A DNA stretch of 64,000 bases, from positions 50,521,903 to 50,585,902 of the forward strand of contig CM053807.1 in assembly GCA_028671895.1 (NCBI GenBank), given 5' to 3'. Positions 49,540-61,932 of this stretch are shown here, piece after piece. Made by a program: the position numbers and the translations under genes. The DNA is from Oenanthe sinensis. Lineage: Eukaryota; Streptophyta; Magnoliopsida; Apiales; Apiaceae. Under the pieces are notes generated by a model, which saw nothing but the letters and a program-made list of their open reading frames with translations, did not search any database and had not been told where the DNA came from. How positions within the stretch are numbered: position 1 is the stretch's first letter; each line of letters starts with the position of its first letter.

Positions 49540-50340
49540 CGAAGTAAATATAATAGAGAATGAGGATGAAAAGTGCAATACAACAATATTCTAGTGATTA
49601 CTTATATCACTAGAATTCACTATGATTCTTTCTTCTTTCTTTGTAATAGTAAGCCCAGCAGCTTACCTATATCATGTTTGAAGGTAGAATATTAATATAG
49701 GTAACATGAAGGGGTGAAAAAACTTGTTCGAACAGTATCCTATTGATTACCTGAATCATTAGAACATTCATCTCATTACCTAAAAATAGGTAACCATTAG
49801 AACAAGTTCAACAATGTCCTAGTTGGTTATCTATAAATATTATAAAATAATGAGTTTTAGTGATTTAGGTAATCACTAGGACATGTGAACTCAAACAATA
49901 ATACTTATATTCATTACATATTATTATAATAATAAATTTGAATTTAACTATTATTGAAAAGGAGGAAAAAGAAAAAAAAAGTGAGAGAAAAGATAAAGAA
50001 AAACGGAGAGAAAAAATTATTTAATTCATAAAAATGAAATATTTAATGATTAGTGGTTACCTAAAAATAGGTAATGAGATACATGTCATAGTATTTTAGG
50101 TAACCACTAAGGCACTACATATTGTAGTGTCATTTTTATACCTATATTTTTAGTTTAGGACATCAAATAAGTAACCTATTACCTATTTCATTTTTTTGAA
50201 TAAAATTTTCCCTCCTCTTTTTCTCATCTTTTCTCTTTCTTTTTTCTTTTCCCTCATTTTAAAAGTAGTTAGATTCAAATTTATTATTATTATAACAATA
50301 AGTGATTAATATAGAGATTATTGTTGGAGTACGCGGTGTT
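49540..50340. repeat. Cluster of related MITE fragments, partly inverted
   Basis: Several pieces share TCCTAGTGATTAC / GTAATCACTAGGA palindromes (near 49592-49615, 49735-49770, 49826-49882) and CCTAAAAATAGGTAA. The text from about 49895 to 50030 (ATTATTATAATAATAAATTTGAA then purine-rich GGAGGAAAAAG) reappears inverted near 50215-50300 (CCTCCTCTTTTTC ... TTCAAATTTATTATTATTATAA). No complete element boundaries could be fixed. Confidence 0.55.
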
Positions 50341-50346
50341 AGATTT

Positions 50347-51615
50347 ATGGCGGACATGGAATCAGATACTCATGTTTCACCTCATCAAAGCCCCTCTATG
50401 AGAAAAGCTCTGCTAATTCTAAGCTGCATAGTCCTCTCTATAGGAACCTGTGGTACCCCATTAGTCATGCGCCTCTACTTCATCCACGGTGGCAGCAGAG
50501 TCTGGCTATCAAGCTGTCTCTTAAGTGCTGGCTGGCCATTAATTCTCGTAATTCTCATCGTCACCTTCTACTACCGTCGTGCCTCCACCATCAAGCTCTT
50601 TAACATGAAACCGCGCTTGATTGTTTCTTGGTAACTGCCTCTATGCATATGGCATAGCGAAACTGCCCGTGTCCACATCAGTACTACTAGTGCATCGCAA
50701 CTTGCATTCACGGCAGGTATGCATTTTTAATATTTTACTAGTTTTTAAGTATAGGGGAGGGTGTGGTAAGGAATCGATTTTCTGATATTTTCCGAGGGGA
50801 GAAGTTCATAGTATTTTCCACTAGCCTATTATATTATTGTATCCTTCCATTGCAGGTTTTGCATTTTTATTTGTCAGGCAAAAATTCGGTCCGTTTTCAA
50901 TCAATGCTGTTGTTTTACTAACTATTGGATCTGGAGTACTAGCACTGCATACGAATAGCGACAGGCCAGACGGAGAGTCCAAAAGAGAGTACGTTCTGGG
51001 GTTTGTTATGAATCTTGGAGCATCGGTCTTGTGGGGATTTATATTGTTGCCATTGATTGAGTTGGCATATCAGAAAGCGAAGCAGGTTATTGATTATCCG
51101 TTGGTAATGGAGATTCAATTGTTTATTAATTTGTTTGCTACTCTATTTGGCACTGTGGGAATGCTCATCAACAATGATTTCAAAGTATATTTATCATTTA
51201 GCAATCTCGTAATTAAGCAGCTCAAACATATGTTAGCAAACAATATAGAATTTTTAAATACATAATCCTCATGTTATGTATTTTTAAACTTTTTCTAGGC
51301 AATACCAAGAGAACAAGAAACTTTGATCTAGGAGAAACAAAGTACTACACAGTACTAGTTTTTTGCTATAGGATTAGGAGGAGTTGTATTTTGCGCCTCA
51401 TCTTTGTTATCTGGCATCATTATAGCGGTTTTAGTTCCGATCACACAAGTTTTAGCCATTACTCTTTACAAAGAAAAGTTTCAAGCAGAGAAAGGGGTTG
51501 CTCTAGTTCTTTCTCTCCGGGGATTTGTTTCTTTTTTTACGGTGAAATAAAACACAGTCAGAACACGAAAGATAATCGCCCAGCTGATATGGAAGTGCCA
51601 CTGAATCATGGCTAA
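50347..51615 (+). pseudogene. Purine permease-like pseudogene, copy B
   Basis: Three exon blocks (50347-50716, 50856-51184, 51299-51615). Exon 1 begins MADMESDTHVSPHQSPSM and codes the first helices (CIVLSIGTCGTPLVMRLYFI, SAGWPLILVILIVTFYYRRA). A deletion of about 30 bp relative to copy C near 50620 shifts the frame into an early TAA at 50632-50634. Exon 2 is clean (VRQKFGPFSINAVVLLTIGSG to NNDFK). Exon 3 lost one base early, giving an in-frame TAG, and lost the IWQFFYLG segment. It ends with GEIKHSQNTKDNR. PUP proteins are plasma-membrane H+ symporters of about 350-390 aa; this copy is non-functional as read. Confidence 0.8.
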
Positions 51616-52801
51616 ATAAGCATATTATTTAGCTAGCATGTATAATACCGCGATTGTAACTTTTGTGAGATAAAAGAAACATATATCTGTAACTTAAGAT
51701 AAAACTAGCCTATAATAAATAATATATTATATATTTTAAATGAATTAAATATTTAATTTGATTATTTATTTTATTAATATTTTTTATGTAATGTTGTACA
51801 TGAGATAAATTATTTTTGAATCATATTTATATTTGTTTAAATTCTCATTAATATATTGTTATATATTTATATTAATTAACATAGATTAATAACCCGTGTA
51901 AAGCATTAATAAATTTTTATTAATAAAAAGAGTTTCGAATATATTAGAAAATATTTTAATTAAAATTTAAATAAAAAAGTATGTTTTAATATAGATAAAA
52001 TATTAATATAATCTTAATATTCAAAAAATTTATTATAAAATTACAATTTTAAATAAATTAAAGTGTTTGAATAATGAGAGAAAATTGAAACATGCTATTA
52101 GATGTGAGTACAACTCTATATTCTAATTAAAAAATAAGTTCATTTAGAGTAATATAATATAAAATATATATAATATAGATAGAACACAATAATAAAATTT
52201 AATTAATATAAATAAAATAATATTATTATTTTAATATTCATAAAATTTAATTAATAAATTATGATATTAAATAAATTAAAGAGGTTGACTAATGAGAAAA
52301 TTAAAATATAGTTATTTATTTATTAAAAAAATGTGTTTGAAATTAAGTAAGACACACATCTGTATTTGACGGACCAAATATTTGTTGTTAGGACTTTAAT
52401 AATATAGCATTGGGCTAGATATGATTTGTACATTTTTATTATTAAGTGATGTGATTGCAGTTTTGGAAAATTAATGAAATTACATATATTAATTGATTTA
52501 AACTTCTAACTAAAAACAAACCCTTGCTTCAAGCCCAACTATATAGTTTATGAAAACATATAGACAGAACCTTCGAAAAAAACACTTAGGCAGAGGAGAG
52601 TTCGGCCCTAAATATACTTTTTCTACTTTTAACTTTCAAGAACTGTTTTCAAGGGTGATGGTAGATTTACTTTGGCTTTTTCATTGTCCTATATGATTGC
52701 ACCAGTCTTATAAGTTATATCTACACAGTACACACACTATAACAATTTCTCACACCACAGAAATATAGTACTAAAAATTGTCATGAAAAATCATCGTCAA
52801 C
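51616..52801. other. AT-rich spacer between permease copies B and C
   Basis: No gene seen. A patch near 51884-51905 (ATTAATAACCCGTGTAAAGC) looks like a mutated Helitron-type end on the minus strand, too weak to call. The final 150 bp should hold the former promoter of copy C. Confidence 0.5.
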
Positions 52802-55351
52802 ATGGAAGCTGAAACTCATGATGAAACAAAACGGCTTAGCCCCTCCATTGAAAACACCCTCCTATTAATAAACTGCCTAGTCCTCTCAATTGGACACTGT
52901 GGTGGTCCATTAGTCACACGCCTCTACTTCATTCACGGCGGCAAAAGAGTCTGGCTCTCCAGTTTTCTCTTAACCGCGGGCTGGCCATTCATTTTCATAA
53001 TTTACATACTTCATCTTCTGCTACCGTCGTGCCTCCACCAGGAACTCCACAGAAAAGCTCTTTAATACTAAACCACGCTTGTTCCTGGCCTCTGATTTCA
53101 TTGGAATTCTCACCGGTGTCGATGACTACATCTATGCATATGGCGTAGCAAGACTGCCCGTGTCCACAGAAGCGCTAATAATTGCATCACAACTTGCATT
53201 CACTGCAGGTTTTGCTTGTACTATTTTTTTCATGCATTATAATTTTAAATATCTTAATTTCTCATGACCTTGTTAGGGAAGTAAGGATTGGAACACGGCA
53301 TTTGCCACTGGATATCTACTTGTGAAGCAAAAATTCAGTTCGTTTTGGGTCAATGCTGTTGTTCTGCTGACAATTGGATCAGGAGTACTAGCACTGCATA
53401 CGAACAGCGACAGGCCAGATGGAGAGTCGAAACGAGAGTATGTACTAGGGTTTGTTATGACGCTTGGAGCGGCGGCCTTGTATGGATTCATATTGCCATT
53501 GATCGAGTTAACATATCACAAGGCAAAGCAGGTTATTAATTATCAGTTGGTGATGGAAATTCAGATGGTCATGTGTTTGTTTGCCACTCTTTTTTGCATT
53601 GTGGGGATGCTTATCAACAATGACTTCAAGGTACGTTTTTCTATACTCTGTTATCTAATTATAGTATTTGACGTCCAAATAGTCGAACATGGAAAATATC
53701 AAAAGATTATGAAGTTCAAGTTATGTTATCATGTATATCAATATTTTCAAAAGTTCGTATTCGCTATAATTTGAGCCGAACAGAGTTAAATAATTGGTAA
53801 ACGAATTTGAATTCGAATATTCTTAAACAAATTGAGTCGCTCATTTAATTTTAAACGAATTCTGACTGAATTCGACTCGTTTAAAAATTCATCATTTTTC
53901 ATAAATCTCTTTTATTTTTTTTCACTTGTCTTAAATTCTATACACCATCCAAATATCAATAATTTGATGGAACGGGTGAGAATTTTCCTCTTCGCAAAAT
54001 TGTTGAGATGTGTAGCCTTGTATTTTAGTAGTAGATATTTTGTTCTGCTACCAAGCTATTCAACATAATTACGTAGATAGTCAACAAACGCAGCTTGAAC
54101 ATCTATGTTAACTATGACACACTTCTATCATTTCCGACGGCCTGAACATATATCGATATTTGATCTACAGATATTGACAGGGGTGGGAATGGGATTCGTT
54201 TTTTAGCCTGACAATTATCATCCTTACATTTCTTGCAAGGATTCTTTTCTGCATGTGTTTTTTGAAGGTATATATGCTGCCGGCATAATCGAACAATTAT
54301 TCTTGAGTAAGACTAGTCAAAATCGAAAAATGGACTACTATTATCGGTTAAATTATTTTAATTGGTATCAAATTTATATCGAAACAACAATTATTAGCTT
54401 TTATGATTTGAAATGTGCTACGAACTTATTATCTAAGCTTAAAATAGTAAACCAGCTCATGAACTCAGAAAACCTAAAGAAGTTAATTTAAGCTGATTAA
54501 GTATATGTTTGTTAAAAGTCTATCTCACCACCAAACTTACAAATCAACTTGGATAGTTCTCAAGTACTAAAGCACATATATAACTTGTTATGTCAGGTTG
54601 AACTTAAATGTGTTCGCGAAAATTAGCTGAAAAAATTGTGTTAGCAAACATAAATAATTAAACTTATGATGACAGACTGCCAGAGTGTGATTGAATAGCC
54701 TAAATAGTAAAAAGTTTATCATCTATTTCGTCCTAAATTCTGGGTTCGACTCTTATAATATAATTCTCACGATCTTGTATGGAATTCAAAAGAATAAGCC
54801 TTGTATACTTTTACTCGACCAAAAGCGAAATCTATTTCAAGTCTTGAGCTCAAACTTAGAAACTATAATGTCTTACCGATTTATGTACTCTGATATTTTG
54901 CCTCCCTTTACCGGTATGTAGTACTGTAGTAGTTCTAATCTCTAACTATACATTGTGTGTTTTTGTGATTAGCAGATATATTTACTATTTTAGTTTAAAT
55001 GTTTGCAGGCAATACCAAGAGAAGCAAGAAACTTTGAACTAGGAGAAACAAAGAGTATTGGTGTGTAGTGGATTGATATGGCAATTTTTTTACTTAGGAG
55101 CAGTCGGAGTTATATTCTGCTCATCATCTTTGTTATCTGGTATCATTATAACAGTTTTGCTTCCGGTTACCGAAGTTTTAGCTGTTATTGTTTACCACGA
55201 AAAGTTTCAAGTAGAAAAAGGAGTTGCTCTCATTCTTTCTCTATGGGGATTTGTTTCTTACTTCTACGGTGAAATAGAATACAACAAAAGAATAGAAAAG
55301 AATCGCCGAGCGGAAATGGATCTGCCTTTCAATCAGATTGTAGTTCCATGA
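52802..55351 (+). pseudogene. Purine permease-like copy C (most complete, but disrupted)
   Basis: Exon blocks 52802-53208, about 53310-53630 and 55009-55351. Exon 1 starts MEAETHDETKRLSPSIENT and covers the first helices; a one-base insertion near 53005-53025 shifts the frame before RRASTRNSTEKLFNTKPR, which continues cleanly in the next frame to IIASQLAFTAG. Exon 2 is open (LLVKQKFSSFWVNAVVLLTI to MLINNDFK), but its expected CAG acceptor is missing. In exon 3 an 8-bp deletion relative to copy B after GETK shifts the frame; beyond it LIWQFFYLGAVGVIFCSSSL, LLPVTEVLAVIVYHEKF and WGFVSYFYGEIEYN are intact to the TGA. Three lesions make it a likely pseudogene, though sequencing error in one place is possible. 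Confidence 0.75.
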
Positions 55352-56600
55352 GTGTAATATTTTGCTAGCATTTATAGTATTGTTTAGGTACTTCTGTGTA
55401 GTAGATTGAGGAAGTCGTATTTGGTGGATTAAGTGTCTACTTGCTATCGGTTAAATATAACAAATAAGAACAAGAGTAGGAGTTAGAAACAGAGTCCCGA
55501 ACACCTTTTTGTTCTGAATATATACCTTATAATTAGACATCGAATTGGGTTGTATTATATACCCTACTTACTGATTAATTTATTAAGGCGAACGTTTGCA
55601 AACATTTCACTTTAATGATTTATATGGTGCGAACGCTTGGTACATTTATACTTTTAAAAGATAAGGAAACCAAAGATATATTCTGGTCCAGCCGTTGTCA
55701 CTTCTTTTAAAAAAATTCAAGAGAAATGAGATTTGAGTGTGAGTTACTATTTTATATTCCGCAGTGATTTGTGTCCTCTTATCGCCAGCTCTCAATGAAT
55801 TCAAGAACAATAATATGATGTATATGATGTCTTATTTCTGATCCCATACGGACTGAGCTTGAGCTTAAACTCAGTAACAAATTGTCATTTGCATGCATTT
55901 TGATAGGATAAATATAATGTATATTCTTAAATCTCTATAAATTTAAATAAACATTTTTTGGATTAAATAAATTTATTTATTCATCAAGATATATTATTCC
56001 ACATTTGAGATTAAAATAATAATGTTTTTTTTATCATGTTATGACCGAAAATATATATTTATTTATCAAATTTTATGTATTGGATCTTCATTATTGTATT
56101 CATCACAGAATAGCAATACAAGGAAAATTATATAATTTCTTCTTTTTCTTAATTTATTTTCACCAATATTTATATATACACTCCACAATTATCTTGAATA
56201 TTTATCGATCCCGCAAACTACAAAATTATGTACAATAAAACACAATGGCGGAAGCTCTCTCGTCTACCTACCAGTCTTCCCTCGAGTTGGTGAAAAAATT
56301 AAACTACTTTTCATAATATTAGTATATTATTTAATTTAATATATACAAGCATGCAGCATGTGTTACACACTTGCACATTCATCAAACACCCGAAAGTGGG
56401 ACTTTTTCAAGTTATAAGTACTTATCCATTCCCCCGTTATTAAATACGTACAATTATTTTCAACTGCACTCTTGTTCCGATCTCAACAACTCTTTAAAAA
56501 AGACTTAAATTTTCTTGCAGCATCCGTTTTATACAAACACTTGTAGCTCCAACTAAAGCTCTTGCAATTTGATATAGTGCAAAAATTAACAAACAAGAAG
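55352..56600. other. Spacer between permease copy C and the plastid protein gene
   Basis: No gene or mobile element recognised. The last 100-200 bp should hold the promoter of the next gene; a TTTATACAAA near 56528-56537 is a weak TATA-like candidate. Confidence 0.4.
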
Positions 56601-59051
56601 ATGGCAGGGTCTTTGGTTTCTAGTACTTTGGCTAGCACAAGCGTAACGTTGCCATCAAGATCTCAGATTGTTTATAAACATTCTACTTGTCATCAGCCGA
56701 TCGGATTGCATGGATCTGTATTCTCTAGCAACCGATGCTTCGAGTTACGTCGCGATAACAATCAACTGCAAAAAATTATAACTAAATCGAGAAGGTATGA
56801 TCAGTACTTTTGTTACCCCAGAACTTTAATTAGGTGCCCTCGAGTCAAATTACGATATATTGAAATATTCATATATACGATTGTCTCTCCTAGATCGAAC
56901 TCTTAAATTTTGATAATTGAGTACGATAAATATACGCTAGGCGCCTAGGCCAGCAGTATGAAATGATTATGTTTTATGTACTATTTACAGGAATGTAGTT
57001 GTGTACAGCAGTATGGTTCCGCCAGAAATTGATATTCCTTCTCTTCCTGGTTCAATTGGGGTTCCTGATTCATGGCAAGCCTGGTTGATGGGAGCGGTTG
57101 TTACTATTGGCCTTCCTTTTTTGACTAACAAATGGGGACCATTATTAGGGTGGATGGGTAAGATTCAAACTTCAATTGTTTAGACATGTATATTATGAAA
57201 ATATGTGCCTTGTGTCAGGTTTATGTTAAGTTAATGTTATGTTTAATCACATAACCATGTGTGTGCACTGTGATTATGACTAGTCTAAAAAGTTCGATCA
57301 TTTTGATATCTTTCGTGCCGTCCCATGTGTTATTATTTTGTTTGCGGAACAAGTTGGCCTCGGTGCGAATGAGAATTCTAAAATGACCGGCACTAAGAGC
57401 AACTCTTGTTGTCGGTTGATTCCTTAAATTTAATATAAAATATTAAATTTTAGTAATTTAGGATATAGATAAGTAACTTGGACTCTAATAATGTTATTTA
57501 CATCACTTTTTCATTTTATATTTTATTATTAAAAATACTTTTTATCATTAAAAATATACTATACAATAGAGAGAGAAAGAAAGATAATGTTTATAATATT
57601 TTATTAAAAAATATTAGTTAAGACATGTTTCGGAAGAAGACGTGGTTACCTATTTATAAGTGGATCCCAGTGAATCAGAGTGATATAAGAAATCACTACG
57701 ACAACACTGTTGGAACTCATTTTCCAGTCTCATTCCTTAAATTTTAATCTAGGGACTTAAATAAGGAACCGTTGGAGATGCTCTAATGAATTGTTCTTAA
57801 ATATTAGTAGTATAAATAAATATTATTAATTTATGAAATTTTTGAATACTGTATTAGTTTGAGTTGAAAAAATCTTTTATACTAATTTTCTGCATAAATC
57901 TTCATACTCGTTAAAAATGGATACAGGGGGAGAAAAATAATTCCTAACTAAAATTGGAGTTTTTTTTACGGAAAAAATTGGAGTGAGTTTGAATATAAAT
58001 ATTCTCGTCACTTAGTCTTAAAAAATGATATTTTTATCATTTTTTTTCTTTTTTAACCAAAGTAACACACATGAAGTAGTCACATGTATTCCTGAAGTAT
58101 TTTGCCAACGAATTTGAAGCTTAAGCCATTATCAAGTTATCTGAAACAGAACTGCTACTACTTTTAACACTTCCGGTCTATTTTCAATTAATTAGTGCCG
58201 ATAGACTAATGGCAATTTCATAAATTTTTTTCATTATTCTTACTTTTTAACTGAATACGGCCGCTTATTCTTGTTTATTTTCCGCGGATACGGGAAAAAT
58301 TATTTTAATCATAACCGTTTATTGCCCGATCTAACGGTTTTAAAACCGATTGTTATGTAATTGTTAGGACAAGAACCCTACTATATTTTATCTTTTATTT
58401 TATATATTTAGAATCATAATATTTGATTATTACAGTTATCGTTTATCATTTGAACTTTACCTAGATACGCATATATAGTTGCTAACTACATGTAATTGAT
58501 TTCAAAAAACGTAGACAAGATAAAAGGAACATTACAGACAGCAGAAAATATAGCAGAAGCAGTAGAGGATATAGCAGGGAAAGTTGACAAAATGGCAGAA
58601 GAGATTGAAGCTGGCTTGCCCGAAGGAAAACTCAAAAATGCTCTACATAATGTTGAACTTGCTGCTGAGGAAATTGCCAGGGATGCTGATCGACTTGACC
58701 AATTGATTGATAAGGTAATTTCTTTTTACTTTCCCTCTATTTCTCTATTTTGTTTCGAAATATATGATATTAGATATTTAGATGTCTATCTCTATCTCGT
58801 CTTGATAATAAAAGATCGTGAGAACATTTTTTGTATGAATATTTAAAAAATTTCCATCAACTAATTTTTTAAAAGTATTATCTTAAATTTTCCAAATGTA
58901 CATGAAATTTTTTATCAATTGATTATTTTTTTAATATTGTTTTATGTTCGAATTATATTTAAAGGTGCAAGAAATGGAAGAAAAATTCGAAGCTATTGTG
59001 GAAGAGGGCAATGAAGTGGCCAAAGAAATAAAAACTCCGAAGCAGGTCTAA
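56601..59051 (+). CDS. Small plastid-targeted membrane protein, At1g42960-like
   Basis: Four exons: 56601-56794, 56991-57157, 58515-58714 and 58965-59051; 648 nt, 215 aa, phases consistent. Residues 1-65 are rich in Ser, Thr and Arg with few acids, a typical chloroplast transit peptide (MAGSLVSSTLASTSVTLPSR). Next comes VVVYSSMVPPEIDIPSLPGS, then SWQAWLMGAVVTIGLPFLTN, a single membrane segment, and KWGPLLGWMG. The C-terminal half is an acidic amphipathic helix or coiled coil (TAENIAEAVEDIAGKVDKMA, LPEGKLKNALHNVELAAEEI). This layout matches a small plant family reported at the chloroplast inner envelope, to which Arabidopsis At1g42960 belongs; its biochemical role is unknown to me. Intron 2 holds a MITE at 57397-57783. 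Intron 2's GTAG acceptor is the least certain splice. Confidence 0.8.
57397..57783. mobile_element. MITE with TAA target duplication in the plastid gene's intron 2
   Basis: Ends GAGCAACTCTTGTTG and, in reverse complement, GAGCATCTCCAACGG, flanked by TAA (57394-57396, 57784-57786). Harbinger-like. It shares the AAATCACTA/TAGTGAT-type internal palindrome with fragments at 40516 and 49540-49900. Confidence 0.7.
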
Positions 59052-59967
59052 ACAGGAATTTGGTGCTTTAAAATTATTGTTCGGAGTAACAAAACATCAA
59101 TATTTGTGAAGTATTTGTAATTAAGCTTATTAGCTAATAGCATTTGTAATATTGTTCTGAGATAAGTTTCTTAGGAGAGAAACGAACCAATACATGAGAT
59201 CCAGAGATCCTACAACTTTAACACTGTTTATCTTCTTACTTCGAATGTCGAATTTGTTGTGCAAATTAAATTGAGGAAATAAACTACAAGTCTACAAGCA
59301 AAGTAGAAAATTTTGATAAATAATATTTTTTTACTTATAATATAAAATGTTTATAATTAAGGTAAAATATTTATATAATACAAAACAACGTTTTAATTTT
59401 TAAATATTTGGTGAATTCTTTTGTATTTTATGTCGTCATTGTTGAATCAGATTTGTAGAGTGTGCTGTCTAATAAAGTTTTTATTTAGATATAGTTTTAA
59501 CTTAAAATAAATCTGAATCTAAAAAATCTTGATTCAAATTCCTATATTTCAAATTAACAAAAAATCTTATTTTGTGTTGAATTATGAAGTCAAGTCTAAT
59601 TTCATCAACAAAAAAAACACTTTTCAAGAAATATATCTCTTGCGCTCAAATGTGATTTTTTTAAAGAATTTACTAAAAATACTAGGTTTACTAGTTTTTT
59701 CAAAATCATTGCAAATATACTATCTTAATTGCTAAAATACTATCTCTTCTCTTCGCTCTCTCTCACTCGTAGTCTCTCTCTCCTCCAATCTCTCACCAAT
59801 ATATCTGACGGCGTGTGTGCTCTACGCTCCCAGCTCAGCTTCTCAGGCACGCCTTTCTCCGTTGCAACTTGGATTTGTTGCTTCTTAAACCTCCGGTTGT
59901 TAGGATTTAAGTACGGGAATTTCAGTTCCGATGTATTAATAAATTGTGATTCCAGGGAGAAATCGCA
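59052..59967. other. Spacer and possible leader of the MYB-like exon
   Basis: No gene seen. From about 59745 the sequence becomes CT-rich and less AT-rich (CTCTCTCACTCGTAGTCTCT), as in plant 5' leaders, and may be the untranslated leader of the exon at 59968. Confidence 0.4.
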
Positions 59968-60038
59968 ATGATTGAGAATACGAAGAAGCGAAAACGTGGA
60001 TTAATTTCTGAAGAAGACATCACAATCGTCTTACAAAG
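59968..60038 (+). CDS. Orphan first exon of a MYB/SANT-type DNA-binding protein gene
   Basis: ATG at 59968 opens 23 codons plus two bases: MIENTKKRKRGLISEEDITI then VLQR, ending at a GTTGTT donor. The text closely resembles the start of plant homeodomain-like/MYB proteins such as Arabidopsis At1g58220, which begin KKRKRG-(x)-SEEDV-(x)-TLLQRY, with the exon break after Arg. The next exon (family text TVLTLLQE and REYQMLWRHLAY) is not found up to 64000. Either the second exon lies beyond the window or this is a detached fragment. A CT-rich leader precedes it. Confidence 0.45.
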
Positions 60039-60825
60039 GTTGTTGTTTGATTTTGGTGATTTTGATAAAATTAGTTGATTTGGGTTGTTTTTTATTTGAG
60101 TTGATAAAATTCAGTTGTTTTTAGTTGCTTTCAGATTTGCTTAGATTGGTTTTGATTGCTTTTATAAAATTATTTTGGGTTGATTTTGGTTGCATATAAT
60201 TGTTTTGTGTAATTTGAGTGAGTTAAAATTAGTTAATTTATGTTACATTTTTAGTTGCATTTAATTTAACTTATACAACTTGTTAAGCAATACATTATGC
60301 AACCAAATATGATTATAATTACTAAATTTTAAAGTTGCATCTGTGGTTGATCTTGGTTGCAGTTTAATTTTAATCGTGCAACTTGTTAAGTAACCTATTA
60401 TGCAATCAAAAAATAATTATTTTGACAAAATTTTAAAGTTACATTTGTGGTTGATTTATGTTGCAAATATGGTTGTAAAGTTGCAAAATCGTATTTTTGC
60501 AATTTCTTTAAAAAAATCATATTTTTATAAAAATAATTTTAAAAAGTCAGTATTTTTACAAAAAAAAAAAGAGTTTACCTGGGGTATTTTTCAAAAAACC
60601 CCATTTTTTTATTAATATTCTTTTGGATATATGGGAAGACTGCCAAATTGGGCCGAGCATCCGATTATTGGGCTAGACCCAATAAACGAATATGACTAAA
60701 GTGTAATTGGACCTTCCTCAGTCGAACATAACAAAGTAGTATCAATCACACTAACTAATCTTTGTCTCTCTTTTAATTTTGTGGTTGCATTGTCTGAAGC
60801 TGCTGTGCTGCTACTTTGTGAAAAC
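60039..60825. repeat. TTG-rich low-complexity region with degenerate tandem units
   Basis: Words such as GGTTGATTTTGGTTGCA recur. A unit of about 95-100 bp (GCAACTTGTTAAG...TATTATGCAA...AAAGTTGCATCTGTGGTTGA) appears near 60275-60360 and again near 60376-60465. Non-coding; likely old transposon sequence. Confidence 0.55.
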
Positions 60826-60867
60826 ATGGCAGACATCGACACCCAAAAATCCCCAACTCCCTCCGAG
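60826..60867 (+). CDS. Possible first coding exon of a gene leaving the window
   Basis: ATG at 60826 reads MADIDTQKSPTPSE before a GAG/GTTTCC donor, after a leader with little AT bias (GCATTGTCTGAAGCTGCTGT). Fourteen codons are too few to name a family, and no following exon was recognised among the transposons downstream. Kept as a weak call because start context, leader and donor fit a plant first exon. Confidence 0.25.
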
Positions 60868-61215
60868 GTTTCCTCCGATCATTCTTTACTTATATATATA
60901 TTGTTAAATTCCTATTCTATACCTATCTGTTGCATTTCAGATTGACTTTTTAATCAACTAGATTTGACTATGTATGTTATCTTGTCTTGTAAGTTGATTA
61001 ATTTATTTCAAACTTATCTGCTAGATACAATGATTAATACTTACATATATGTGTGTATATATGTATGTTCAGTTTTCTTGGGTATTGGAATATAAGTTAG
61101 GTTCTTAGCTAGTGTTTGAATCTAAATTGGGCCTAGAAATTTGTTACAAATATTTTAATCAGGTCCATATAATTGTTGTGCCTTTCTGAATAAGATAATG
61201 CACAATATTATCTTG

Positions 61216-61901
61216 TGTGACAACCCGGGTCAAATCCCGAGTCTTTTTCGAAAATCGGGTCAAGTCCCAACTTCCGAATCCGAAATAAGCGCAAAGTAAA
61301 CTGGCCCAAATGCAACAACTTGGGTAATCCACAAGCCCACCACAGGCCCCCAAAAGATCAATGATTTGTTGGTGCACTTAGTAGTAGTACTTTTACTTAT
61401 ATACTGAATAAATTATCCCAATCTACTCGATGTGGGACTGGGGTGTTACAAACTCCCCCACTTAAATTCCTGACGTCCTCGTCAGGCCGAACAGATAGCT
61501 CATAGGCCCAGATCGTACCTCTCTAGCCATTGTGGGATAATACCGGCTAGTTTCGTGTCCCCACCTCCGGACCTCTGTCCATTGTGGGATAATACCACCA
61601 GCCTTCGTGTCCCCACCTCCGGCAACTTGACGAATCAAGCTTTCGAGAGTTGGCTCTGATACCATATGTGACAACCCGGGTCAAATCCCGAGTCTTTTTC
61701 GAAAATCGGGTCAAGTCCCAACTTCCGAATCCGAAATAAGCGCAAAGTAAACTGGCCCAAATGCAACAACTTGGGTAATCCACAAGCCCACCACAGGCCC
61801 CCAAAAGATCAATGATTTGTTGGTGCACTTAGTAGTAGTACTTTTACTTATATACTGAATAAATTATCCCAATCTACTCGATGTGGGACTGGGGTGTTAC
61901 A
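61216..61901 (-). mobile_element. TRIM retrotransposon (complete, 686 bp)
   Basis: Two practically identical 235-bp LTRs (61216-61450 and 61667-61901) begin TGTGACAACCC and end GGTGTTACA. Read on the minus strand, the right LTR is followed after two bases by TGGTATCAGAGCCA (61664-61651), a tRNA-iMet primer site, and the left LTR is preceded by the polypurine tract AAGTGGGGGAGTT. The target duplication is TCTTG (61211-61215, 61902-61906). The interior is only 216 bp, with a short internal repeat of GTGTCCCCACCTCCGG. No coding capacity; the two matching 72-93-codon frames in the LTRs are not genes. Confidence 0.95.
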
Positions 61902-61932
61902 TCTTGGTTTGTAAATTGAACTACGATGACCT

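Larger units (their letters stand above)
47327..50346. other. Spacer between permease copies A and B, repeats only
   Basis: No gene. 47688 to about 48840 is a tandem duplication, 49540-50340 is a cluster of related MITE sequences, and 48840-49540 is plain AT-rich sequence. Confidence 0.6.

Noticed and set aside
53832..54921. Plus-strand frames of 76-78 codons between permease exons 2 and 3
   Set aside because: They lie in the intron of copy C, are AT-rich and resemble nothing.
61159..61828. Two frames sharing MHQQIIDLLGACGG
   Set aside because: They are the same stretch of the two TRIM LTRs read on the minus strand; LTR sequence, not a duplicated gene.
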